Below, piece after piece: positions 1-5,461 of a stretch of 13,506 nt of DNA (position 1 is its first letter; the number at the start of each line of letters is the position of its first letter). The DNA comes from an uncultured Oscillospiraceae bacterium. Lineage in GTDB: Bacteria; Bacillota; Clostridia; Oscillospirales; Oscillospiraceae. The translations under genes and the position numbers were made by a program. The stretch lies in NCBI GenBank assembly GCA_910577415.1, contig CAJTLK010000047.1, positions 1 to 13,506 on the forward strand, given 5' to 3'. The notes beneath the pieces were generated by a model. It made no database searches. It saw only the letters and a list, made by a program, of their open reading frames with translations, and was not told the DNA's origin.

Positions 1-340
1 CCCGCCCCTGTCCCCGGCGGGCGGCCAGGGCCAGGTTCTCCTCGATCTGCATGGTAGCGGCGGTGCCCATCATGGGGTCTTGGAAGACCCGGCCAATATA
101 AGAAGCCCGCTTGTACTCCGGCAGCTTGGTCACGTTGACGCCGCCAATAGTGATGGTACCCTCATCCACCGGGTAGACCCCGGCCACGGCATTCATCAGG
201 GTGGATTTGCCCGCGCCGTTGCCGCCGATGACGGTGACGAAATCCCCGTCGTTCAAGGTCAGGCTGACACCCTTGAGGGCGATCTTTTCATTGACGGTGC
301 CCGCGTTAAAGGTCTTCCAAATGTTTGACACCTCAAGCAT
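1..340 (-). CDS. ABC transporter ATP-binding protein (3' end outside window), TrpZ-like
   Basis: This is the nucleotide-binding subunit of an ABC importer, acting at the inner face of the membrane. About 113 N-terminal residues are visible, beginning MLEVSNIWKTF. The Walker A motif GGNGAGKST lies at about residues 39-47 and the Q-loop region VFQDPMMGTA at about 88-97. The signature motif, Walker B and H-loop fall beyond the window. The ATG at 340 is preceded by AAGGAGG at a good distance and overlaps the permease stop by 8 nt, so translation is probably coupled. The order substrate-binding protein, permease, ATPase is that of the TrpXYZ-like amino-acid importer class. The substrate is inferred from family only and is not proven by the sequence. 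Truncation is by the window edge, not by mutation. Confidence 0.93.
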   Translation of the reverse strand, partial: MLEVSNIWKTFNAGTVNEKIALKGVSLTLNDGDFVTVIGGNGAGKSTLMNAVAGVYPVDEGTITIGGVNVTKLPEYKRASYIGRVFQDPMMGTAATMQIEENLALAARRGQGR

Positions 341-1283
341 TGCCGGCCACCTCCTTTTTGACGCTCTTGCCAAAATACTTCCTCTTCCAGTAGGGCACCG
401 AAAGGAAGATGGCCACAATAATGGCGGAAAGAAGCTTGAGGTAATTGGGGTTGAGGCCCATTGCCAGCACCGCCTGAAGGACAATGTAATAGATGATGGC
501 GCCGAAAGACACCGCTAACAGCTTCAGGGCAAAATTCTGAAACACCTTGCCGAAGATGACCTCGCCGATGATGACTGCAGCCAGTCCGATGACAATGGCG
601 CCCCGGCCCATATTGATCTCGCTGGCGCTGTTATACTGGGCAAGCAGCGCGCCGGACAGGGCCACCAGGCCGTTGGAGACCATCAGCCCCAGCACCTTGG
701 TAAAGTCGGTGTCGATCCCCTGGGCCCGTGCCATATTGGCATTGGAGCCGGTAGCCCGGAGAGCCGCGCCCAGCTCCGTGCCAAAAAACCAATAGAGCAC
801 GCCGATCAACACCACGGTAAAGACTCCCACCACAAAAATGGGATGGCGGTAAATGGGACGGACGCCGCTGGCCACGTCCTGCACGAACCGCAGGGACACC
901 AGCAGCTTGTCCAGCATTCCCCCCTGGGCCGTCACATTGATGGCCACAGTGGCTTTCATTCCCATGATGGCCATGTTCACAGACCACAGACCCAGCTGGG
1001 TCAGGATCCCTGCCAGAATGGCGGGGATCCCGCAGAGAGTGTGGAGCAAGCCGGTACAAAGCCCCGCCAGCATCCCCACCGCCACCGCGGCCAGCAGGGC
1101 AAGCCAAATATTCACGCCCCCTGTAAAGAGCATGACAAAGGTAGCCGCGCCGGTACAAAAGGAGCTGTCTACCGTCAGATCCGCAATGTCCAAAATTTTA
1201 TATGTGATATAGACCCCAATGGCCATGATCCCATAGATCAGGCCCTGAGATATGGCGCCCGGCAGCGCATTGAAAAAGGTCAT
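333..1283 (-). CDS. ABC transporter permease, branched-chain/TrpY-like (BPD_transp_2 family)
   Basis: This is an integral-membrane permease of 316 residues with many hydrophobic segments (about 8-10). The stretch ADLTVDSSFCTGAA near the N-terminus, and GTELGAALRATGSN followed by the ARAQGID stretch in the cytoplasmic loop, are typical of permeases paired with PF04392-type binding proteins. I chose the ATG at 1283 because GGAGGGAG lies about 10 nt upstream. A TTG codon at 1301 extends the frame by 6 residues, but that extension is itself made of the ribosome binding site. The gene overlaps the ATPase gene by 8 nt. It is separated from the upstream lipoprotein gene by about 96 nt holding a hairpin. 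Transported substrate: probably an amino acid or small aromatic compound by family analogy only. Confidence 0.93.
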   Translation of the reverse strand: MTFFNALPGAISQGLIYGIMAIGVYITYKILDIADLTVDSSFCTGAATFVMLFTGGVNIWLALLAAVAVGMLAGLCTGLLHTLCGIPAILAGILTQLGLWSVNMAIMGMKATVAINVTAQGGMLDKLLVSLRFVQDVASGVRPIYRHPIFVVGVFTVVLIGVLYWFFGTELGAALRATGSNANMARAQGIDTDFTKVLGLMVSNGLVALSGALLAQYNSASEINMGRGAIVIGLAAVIIGEVIFGKVFQNFALKLLAVSFGAIIYYIVLQAVLAMGLNPNYLKLLSAIIVAIFLSVPYWKRKYFGKSVKKEVAGNA

Positions 1284-1330
1284 GGTTTGCACTCCCTCCA
1301 AAATATTGCAACGGCTTATATTATAACAAA

Positions 1331-1364
1331 ATCGGACGGGAAAGGCAATCCCCTCCCGTCCGGT
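1331..1364 (-). terminator. Intra-operon hairpin, possible attenuating terminator or mRNA stabiliser
   Basis: Arms at 1333-1341 (CGGACGGGA) and 1354-1362 (TCCCGTCCG) form a perfect 9-bp GC-rich stem, extended by a G-T and an A-T pair, with a 12-nt loop. Read on the minus strand, it is followed by ATTTTGTTATAA, a weak U tract. It lies between the binding-protein stop codon and the permease start. The likely effect is partial termination, or 3' protection of the lipoprotein message, giving more binding protein than membrane subunits. Function is inferred; the structure is directly visible. Confidence 0.6.
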
Positions 1365-1379
1365 CTTGTTTCAGAACGA

Positions 1380-2327
1380 TCAGCCGATGGGCTCATACCC
1401 CGCGGGAGCGGTAATACCCAGCGCGTCGCAGGTAGCCTTATTGTACTTCTTGGTAAACTGGGGAGCGTATTCAATGGGCATTTCCGCCACCTTGGCCTCG
1501 CCCTTCAGGATCTTGGCCGCCATCTCTCCGGTCTTATACCCGATGTCATAGTAGCTGATGGACAGAGTGGCAACGCCGCAGCCGCCGCAAATGCCCTCCT
1601 CACCAGTGAAAACAGGCACCTTTCCATTGCAGATGTTGTCAATGATACCGGTGTTGTTGGCGGCGGTGTTGTCGGTGGGCACATAGAGGACCTCGTTGTT
1701 GTCAGCGGCGTTCTGCACCACGGAGGCCATGTCGCTGGTGTCGGAGAAGGGGTACTGCGTGCAGGCCACTCCCATGCCCTCCAGATACTTCTGGACCTCA
1801 TCCACCTGGTACTGGCTGTTGGCCTCGGCAGAGCAGTAGACAAGTCCAACAGTCTTCACATCGGGATACCACTCCTTGATCATGGCCGCCTGCTGATCCA
1901 GAGGGGCCAAATCGGAGGTGCCGGAAACGTTGGTGCCCACAGTGCCGGTAAAGCCGGTGATACCCAGGGCCACGCCATACTCAGTGACCGAGGTGCCCAA
2001 GACGGGGATAGAGTCGGTGGCGGACACAGCGGCCTGAAGGGCCGGAGTGGCATTGGCCATGATGAGATCTACCTTATTGGACACAAAACCATTGATGATG
2101 GTACCACAGGTGGCGCTGTCACCGGCGGCATTCTGCTCGTCAATGGTCACCTTGTCGCCCAGCTCCTTGGCCAGTGCATCCTTAAACCCCTGGGTGGCGG
2201 CGTCCAGCGCCACGTGGGGGGCCAGCTGGCAGATACCGACCTTATAGCCGGACTTCTCGCCGCAGGCACTCAGGGACAGGGTCAGAGCCACAGCCAGACC
2301 CAAGGCCATCATTTTACGCAGTTTCAT
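1380..2327 (-). CDS. ABC transporter substrate-binding lipoprotein (ABC_sub_bind / TrpX-like)
   Basis: This is a secreted, lipid-anchored solute-binding protein of 315 residues. The signal peptide is positively charged then hydrophobic (residues 1-21), and the lipobox LSAC places the lipidated cysteine at C22. The mature part begins GEKSGYKVGICQLAPH and contains QNAAGD, NATPALQAA, GLVYCSAEANSQ and VPTDNTAANNT. This pattern resembles the PF04392 (cd06325-like, type 1 periplasmic fold) family, predicted to bind amino acids such as tryptophan or tyrosine. The family length is about 310-330, so it is full length. GGAGGAAACTGAA precedes the ATG. It is the first gene of the minus-strand transporter operon, with its own consensus promoter and an operator-like repeat in the leader. 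The ligand cannot be decided from sequence. Confidence 0.94.
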   Translation of the reverse strand: MKLRKMMALGLAVALTLSLSACGEKSGYKVGICQLAPHVALDAATQGFKDALAKELGDKVTIDEQNAAGDSATCGTIINGFVSNKVDLIMANATPALQAAVSATDSIPVLGTSVTEYGVALGITGFTGTVGTNVSGTSDLAPLDQQAAMIKEWYPDVKTVGLVYCSAEANSQYQVDEVQKYLEGMGVACTQYPFSDTSDMASVVQNAADNNEVLYVPTDNTAANNTGIIDNICNGKVPVFTGEEGICGGCGVATLSISYYDIGYKTGEMAAKILKGEAKVAEMPIEYAPQFTKKYNKATCDALGITAPAGYEPIG

Positions 2328-2346
2328 TTCAGTTTCCTCCAGTCAC

Positions 2347-2368
2347 TTTAGCGATTAAAAGCGCTAAA
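2347..2368 (-). promoter_or_regulatory. Operator-like inverted repeat downstream of the transporter promoter
   Basis: Perfect 7-nt arms TTTAGCG and CGCTAAA are separated by 8 nt. The repeat starts about 5 nt after the expected transcription start and ends about 20 nt before the lipoprotein start codon. A repressor bound here would block transcription. The same arms could also fold as a weak leader hairpin close to the ribosome binding site. The regulator is not identified. Confidence 0.5.
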
Positions 2369-2379
2369 TTCTATGGGCT

Positions 2380-2407
2380 ATTATAGCACCCTCATGGAAA
2401 ATGTCAA
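2380..2407 (-). promoter_or_regulatory. Sigma-A promoter of the ABC transporter operon
   Basis: On the minus strand, a perfect -35 TTGACA (2402-2407) and a perfect -10 TATAAT (2380-2385) are separated by 16 bp. The expected start is near 2373, about 45 nt before the lipoprotein ATG. A fully consensus promoter suggests strong basal activity, which makes the adjacent operator-like repeat more meaningful. Confidence 0.85.
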
Positions 2408-2444
2408 CCCTTAATTTCTCTTTTATCGGACTTCTCATTCAGCA

Positions 2445-2460
2445 GAGGGATACCTCCCTC
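2445..2460. repeat. Short inverted repeat in the divergent intergenic region
   Basis: GAGGGA and TCCCTC form perfect 6-nt arms with a 4-nt loop (TACC). The repeat lies about 40-55 bp upstream of the transporter -35 box and about 70-85 bp upstream of the candidate glycosyltransferase promoter. It could be a binding site between the two divergent promoters, but it is short enough to arise by chance. Confidence 0.3.
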
Positions 2461-2526
2461 CTGGTCTTTGACTCCGCTCTCATTCTCACCGCCTGCTTTG
2501 TTTATAAAATCTTTATTCCCTATCCA

Positions 2527-2555
2527 TAGACTTTTTTTTCCACTTGTGCTACACT
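2527..2555 (+). promoter_or_regulatory. Candidate promoter of the tagA-like operon
   Basis: TAGACT (2527-2532) and TACACT (2550-2555) each match the sigma-A consensus at 4 of 6 positions, with a 17-bp spacer. A T-rich stretch fills the spacer. It is the best promoter-like arrangement ahead of the gene starting at 2602. It is only moderate in quality. Confidence 0.4.
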
Positions 2556-2601
2556 ATATAGGAATGTGGGAAGTTATTAGCATCTGCGGGGAGATGATAG
2601 G

Positions 2602-3324
2602 ATGAAGAAGGATATCTTAGGCGTCGGTATCGACGACCTGCCCCTGGAGGAGGCCGTCGCGGCGGGCTGCGCCCTGCTGGAGCAGCCAGGGTGTCACTAT
2701 GTGGTCACGCCCAATCCTGAATTTCTTCTCACCGCCAAAAAGAACGACGCCTTCCGGGAGGTGCTCAACGCCGCCGACCTCTCCCTGCCCGATGGCATCG
2801 GCGTCATCTATGCCGCAAAGCTTCTGGGCCGCCCGCTGAAGCGCCGTGCTCCCGGCGTGGACTTTGCCCAGGGTTTGATGGAACGTCTTTCCCAAAGCGA
2901 AAAGAAGCTCTTCCTCTTGGGGGCCAAGCCCGGCGTGGCCGAACAGGCGGCGGAAAATCTTTGTGGGCGTTACCCCGGTCTGAACATCTGCGGCGTCAGC
3001 GACGGTTACTTTAAGGACGACGCCCCCGTGGTCGAAAAGATCAGGGTTTCCAAGGCCGACGTAGTCTTTGTCTGTTTGGGCGCACCCAAGCAGGAACTTT
3101 GGATGGCAAAAAACGGCCCGGAGACCGGGGCGGCGCTGCTGGTGGGCCTGGGCGGCTGCCTTGACGTCTTTGCCGGTACCGTACAGCGGGCGCCAGAAGG
3201 GTGGCAGAAGGCCGGAATGGAGTGGCTTTACCGCCTTATCAAAGAACCCAGCCGCTTTGGCCGGATGGCCAAGCTGCCCTTGGTTTTGGTGGATGCGATA
3301 GCGGCCAGATTTTCCGGGAAATAA
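2602..3324 (+). CDS. WecG/TagA/CpsF family glycosyltransferase
   Basis: This is a 240-residue GT26-family enzyme. Family members move N-acetylmannosamine or a similar sugar from a UDP donor to an undecaprenyl-diphosphate-GlcNAc lipid at the cytoplasmic membrane face, in teichoic-acid or surface-polysaccharide synthesis. Visible family features are TPNPEF (36-41, with T36), LPDGIGV (62-68, with D64 at the expected catalytic base position), RRAPGVDF (81-88), LGAPKQE (159-165) and the C-terminal GGCLDVFAGTVQRAP (184-198) and GMEWLYRLIKEPSR (205-218), which helps membrane association. GGGGAGATG precedes the ATG. The next gene starts 15 nt after the stop, so they are probably co-transcribed. The exact sugar is unknown; the family assignment is secure. 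Confidence 0.93.
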   Translation: MKKDILGVGIDDLPLEEAVAAGCALLEQPGCHYVVTPNPEFLLTAKKNDAFREVLNAADLSLPDGIGVIYAAKLLGRPLKRRAPGVDFAQGLMERLSQSEKKLFLLGAKPGVAEQAAENLCGRYPGLNICGVSDGYFKDDAPVVEKIRVSKADVVFVCLGAPKQELWMAKNGPETGAALLVGLGGCLDVFAGTVQRAPEGWQKAGMEWLYRLIKEPSRFGRMAKLPLVLVDAIAARFSGK

Positions 3325-3339
3325 TAAGGACGTGTTGTT

Positions 3340-4020
3340 ATGGTAGGAAAACTCATCGTTTTAGAGGGTACCGACGGCTCTGGAAAGTCCACCCAATTTC
3401 GTCTGCTCTGTGACCGGCTTCAAAAGGAGGGCAAAGCCTTTCAAAAGCTGGTCTTCCCCCAGTACAGCGAGCCATCCTCCGCCTTGCTGCGAATGTATCT
3501 GGGCGGCGAATTTGGCTCCCACCCGTCCGATGTAAACGCCTATGCCGCCTCCGTATTTTTTGCCGTGGACCGATACGCTGCGTGGAAAAAGGTGTGGGGT
3601 AAGGGGTATGAGGCCGGGGAGCTGATCCTCTCAGACCGTTACACCACCTCCAACGCCGTCCACCAGGGGGGAAAGCTCTCTCAGGAGAAGCAGCCGGCCT
3701 TCTTTGACTGGCTCTTCGATTTTGAATACCACAAGCTGGGCCTGCCCGCCCCCGACGCGGTGATCTACCTGGATATGCCCACCGGGGAATCTGTAAAGCT
3801 CCTTCGGGCCAGGGAGAGCGCCACCCATACCAAGGGGGACATCCACGAGGTAGACGCCGATTACCTGGCCGCCTGCCGCAAGACCGCGCAGCTGGCGGCC
3901 AAGCATTGCGGTTGGCAGCGGGTCTCCTGTGTGGATGAAGATGGGCGGCTGCGCTCTATTGAGGATATCCATCAGGAGATATGGGCCCTCGTATCGAGAA
4001 GCATTTCTACTTTACAGTAA
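3340..4020 (+). CDS. Thymidylate kinase-like (deoxy)nucleotide kinase
   Basis: This is a 226-residue P-loop kinase, likely phosphorylating dTMP to dTDP with ATP in the cytosol. Walker A is EGTDGSGKST (about 9-18). DRYAAWKK (about 77-84) and SDRYTTSNAVHQG (about 98-110) match the DR(Y) nucleotide-binding motifs, and PDAVIYLDMP (about 138-147) is the core beta strand. The usual bacterial REPGGT motif after the P-loop is absent. In its place is LVFPQYSEPSSALLRMYLGG, closer to the FP-R-S/T-IG pattern of eukaryotic-type enzymes. It is slightly longer than typical Tmk (about 205-215). The ribosome binding site AAGGA lies 9 nt before the ATG. A broader deoxynucleoside monophosphate kinase role is possible, so no gene symbol is given. 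Confidence 0.85.
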   Translation: MVGKLIVLEGTDGSGKSTQFRLLCDRLQKEGKAFQKLVFPQYSEPSSALLRMYLGGEFGSHPSDVNAYAASVFFAVDRYAAWKKVWGKGYEAGELILSDRYTTSNAVHQGGKLSQEKQPAFFDWLFDFEYHKLGLPAPDAVIYLDMPTGESVKLLRARESATHTKGDIHEVDADYLAACRKTAQLAAKHCGWQRVSCVDEDGRLRSIEDIHQEIWALVSRSISTLQ

Positions 4021-4032
4021 GGAGTGATCCCT

Positions 4033-4578
4033 ATGGTGGCGATCTTGTTAGGCAACGGCTTTGAGGAAGCCGAGGCCATCGTCCCTGCCGACCTGCTCCG
4101 CAGGGCCGGTATCGAAGTGACCCTCACCGCTCTGGAGGGCTTGGAGGTCAAAAGCTCCCATAATATCACTGTCAAGGCCGACGCCAATTTGTCCGACCTG
4201 GATGCGGACAAGTTAGAGCTGCTCTTTCTTCCCGGAGGGATGGGCGGCGTTGAGGCCATCCAGAGCTGTCCCGCCGCCCTGGAGCTTGTCCGCGCAGTCT
4301 ATGACGAGGGAAAATACCTGGCAGCGATCTGCGCCGCCCCCACCGTTCTTGGCGCACTTGGTCTGTTAAAGGACAGAAGGGCCGTGTGCTATCCCGGCAT
4401 GGAGGACAGCCTTATTGGGGCCGCTGTTCAAAAGGGTCAGGGCGTGGTAACTGACGGCAAATTGATCACCGGCGAGGCCGCCGGTTCCGCCTTTGATTTC
4501 GGTCTGAAGCTGGTGGAGCTGCTGAAGGGTCCCGCCGCCGCGCAGCAGGTAAAAAATGCCGTTTACTATCGCGGCTGA
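4033..4578 (+). CDS. DJ-1/PfpI family protein
   Basis: This is a 181-residue single-domain protein of the DJ-1/ThiJ/PfpI superfamily. C100 in AAICAAPTVLG sits at the nucleophile elbow, and E14 in GFEEAEAIVP matches the glutamate that contacts the reactive cysteine in DJ-1. LFLPGGMGG (about 65-72) is the conserved strand-loop, and the C-terminal ITGEAAGSAFDFGLKLVELL replaces the common ITS-G-G-EFAL form. Family members have been linked to glyoxal/protein repair and stress resistance; the role here is not known. The ATG at 4033 is preceded by AAGGAG at 8 nt, which itself overlaps the previous stop codon. A GTG at 4024 in frame lies inside that ribosome binding site and is unlikely. The next gene overlaps its 3' end by 23 nt. 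Confidence 0.9.
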   Translation: MVAILLGNGFEEAEAIVPADLLRRAGIEVTLTALEGLEVKSSHNITVKADANLSDLDADKLELLFLPGGMGGVEAIQSCPAALELVRAVYDEGKYLAAICAAPTVLGALGLLKDRRAVCYPGMEDSLIGAAVQKGQGVVTDGKLITGEAAGSAFDFGLKLVELLKGPAAAQQVKNAVYYRG

Positions 4579-5146
4579 AAAGGCCGCTCTGCGGCGCAGC
4601 GTCAAGGATACCATTCTCTCTCCGTGGGAAAAGGCCCACAGCGATACGCTTCTTTTAGAGCGTTTTCTCGCGCTTTCCCCGGTGGTACAAGCCTCCTCCC
4701 TGCTCCTTTTCTACGGTGTGGACACCGAGCCTGATACCGTCCGACTTCTGGAACCATTGGCCGCTATGGGGAAGACCTTGGCTCTTCCCCGCTGTCTTCC
4801 CCACAGAGGGATGGAAGCCCGGCTTTATCGGGGGACTTCCCATCTAGTCCCCGGCCCCTTTGGCATTCCAGAGCCGGACACCGCTTGTCCGGTCATCGCG
4901 CGGGATCGCTTTGACGTCATTCTCGTTCCCGCCCTCTGCTGTGACAGGCTCTGTTATCGGCTGGGGCACGGCGGGGGATACTATGACCGTTATCTCTCCG
5001 GCTACTCCGGCCTTTCCGTGGTCCTGTGCCGGGACAAGCTGCTCCAAACCAGCCTCCCCGTGGATCGTTACGACATTCCCGTAGGGCTGGTGCTCACCGA
5101 GACTGTCTGCTTGTCCTCTTCTCCCACGGAGAAAAGCGGGGCATAG
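4556..5146 (+). CDS. 5-formyltetrahydrofolate cyclo-ligase
   Basis: This is a 196-residue cytosolic enzyme converting 5-formyl-THF to 5,10-methenyl-THF with ATP, a salvage step of one-carbon metabolism. The N-terminal KAALRRSVKD matches the family K-LR helix. FYGVDTEPDT (about 52-61) and PFGIPEP (about 101-107) are conserved. The hallmark segment VPALCCDRLCYRLGHGGGYYDR (about 123-144) contains the GGGYYDR nucleotide/folate loop. Two changes from the common form (CCDRLCYRLGHGGG instead of FD-GYRLGYGGG) are conservative. Length is normal for the family (about 180-200). No strong Shine-Dalgarno is seen (only CAGGT). The 23-nt overlap with the DJ-1 gene suggests coupled translation. The gene ends in a hairpin shared with the convergent microprotein gene. 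Confidence 0.93.
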   Translation: MPFTIAAEKAALRRSVKDTILSPWEKAHSDTLLLERFLALSPVVQASSLLLFYGVDTEPDTVRLLEPLAAMGKTLALPRCLPHRGMEARLYRGTSHLVPGPFGIPEPDTACPVIARDRFDVILVPALCCDRLCYRLGHGGGYYDRYLSGYSGLSVVLCRDKLLQTSLPVDRYDIPVGLVLTETVCLSSSPTEKSGA

Positions 5147-5157
5147 CCCCGCTTCTC
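5129..5157. terminator. Shared hairpin between convergent genes (bidirectional terminator candidate)
   Basis: AAGCGGGGC (5134-5142) and GCCCCGCTT (5146-5154) form a perfect 9-bp stem with a 3-nt loop. It is extended by three further pairs across a 2-nt bulge. The cyclo-ligase stop codon TAG lies in the loop and the start of the right arm. The U tract is weak in either direction (TTCTC on plus; TTTTCTCC on minus). Because it sits exactly between converging stop codons, a bidirectional terminator is the best reading. Confidence 0.6.
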
Positions 5158-5173
5158 ATGGCCGATGTACTTT

Positions 5174-5314
5174 TTAGCAGCAGCCGCAACCGTTGTTGCA
5201 GCCGCAGCCACAGCCGCCGGTATTACCGCCCCAGCCAAAGCAGAAGATAATGATGATGAGCAGAATGATCCAGCAGCAATTGCCGCCCCAGCCGTTGTTG
5301 TTCCCACAGCACAT
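5174..5314 (-). CDS. Cys/Gly-rich single-membrane-segment microprotein (46 aa)
   Basis: I do not recognise a named family with certainty. The protein starts MCCGNNNGWGGNCCW, has a hydrophobic core rich in Ile/Leu (about residues 15-26), then FGWGGNTGGCGCGCNNGCGCC. It has 11 cysteines out of 46 residues and a repeated GWGGN motif on both sides of the hydrophobic core. A perfect anti-SD match, GAGGTGA, stands 6 nt before the ATG, and the stop is TAA, so it is very likely translated. It resembles in style the small YjcZ-like sporulation proteins (glycine/aromatic-rich with one hydrophobic segment), but the cysteine density differs. A CATAAGATA box lies upstream. The gene is convergent with the cyclo-ligase gene and divergent from mltG. 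Possible roles: spore coat or membrane microprotein, metal or redox binding; all are inference. Confidence 0.8.
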   Translation of the reverse strand: MCCGNNNGWGGNCCWIILLIIIIFCFGWGGNTGGCGCGCNNGCGCC

Positions 5315-5346
5315 ATAACTTCACCTCATTATTTATTTGGCGTTGG

Positions 5347-5360
5347 CGGGGCGTCCCCCG
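5347..5360. repeat. GC-rich leader hairpin upstream of the microprotein gene
   Basis: CGGGG and CCCCG form 5-nt arms around a 4-nt loop. The element lies in the presumed 5' leader of the microprotein, between its candidate -10 box and the ribosome binding site. It may stabilise the message or be incidental. Confidence 0.3.
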
Positions 5361-5376
5361 TTGCCGCCATCCACAG

Positions 5377-5404
5377 TATCTTATGCCCCCACCCTTTGGG
5401 TGGT
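5377..5404 (-). promoter_or_regulatory. Candidate sigma-K/sigma-E-like promoter of the microprotein
   Basis: On the minus strand CATAAGATA (5377-5385) fits the CATA-N3-TA form of the mother-cell sigma-K -10 box. An AC dinucleotide stands 17 bp upstream (5403-5404), as expected for sigma-K. No good sigma-A promoter is visible here. The AC element is too short to be strong evidence. Confidence 0.3.
5389..5403. repeat. Short perfect hairpin CCACCC-TTT-GGGTGG
   Basis: Six-bp arms with a 3-nt loop lie in the 147-nt divergent region between the microprotein and mltG. The repeat overlaps the spacer of the candidate microprotein promoter, so it could be an operator or an mltG leader hairpin. Evidence is limited to symmetry. 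Confidence 0.35.
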
Positions 5405-5461
5405 TCCCGGAAAAAGATTTTTTCTTCCCATACCCAATAAAAATGTGAGGAGTGGCGTGAA

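Noticed and set aside
1284..1301. TTG start for the permease at 1301
   Set aside because: These codons are the ribosome binding site of the ATG at 1283.
843..2351. A 502-codon plus-strand open frame across the ABC importer
   Set aside because: It is antisense to two well-supported transporter genes; composition (Gly/His/Gln-rich) is typical of a shadow frame, and it has no ribosome binding site.
2541..2560. TATATA at 2555-2560 as an alternative -10 box for the glycosyltransferase gene
   Set aside because: No fitting -35 element lies 16-18 bp upstream; TAGACT-17-TACACT is the better pair, though still moderate.
4024..4032. GTG start for the DJ-1 family gene at 4024
   Set aside because: The GTG overlaps AAGGAG, the ribosome binding site for the ATG at 4033, which gives the usual family N-terminus.
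5165..5440. Ala-rich 91-codon plus-strand frame over the microprotein
   Set aside because: The Ala/Val repeats are the reverse complement of the microprotein's Cys, Gly and Asn codons. The minus-strand gene has the perfect ribosome binding site.
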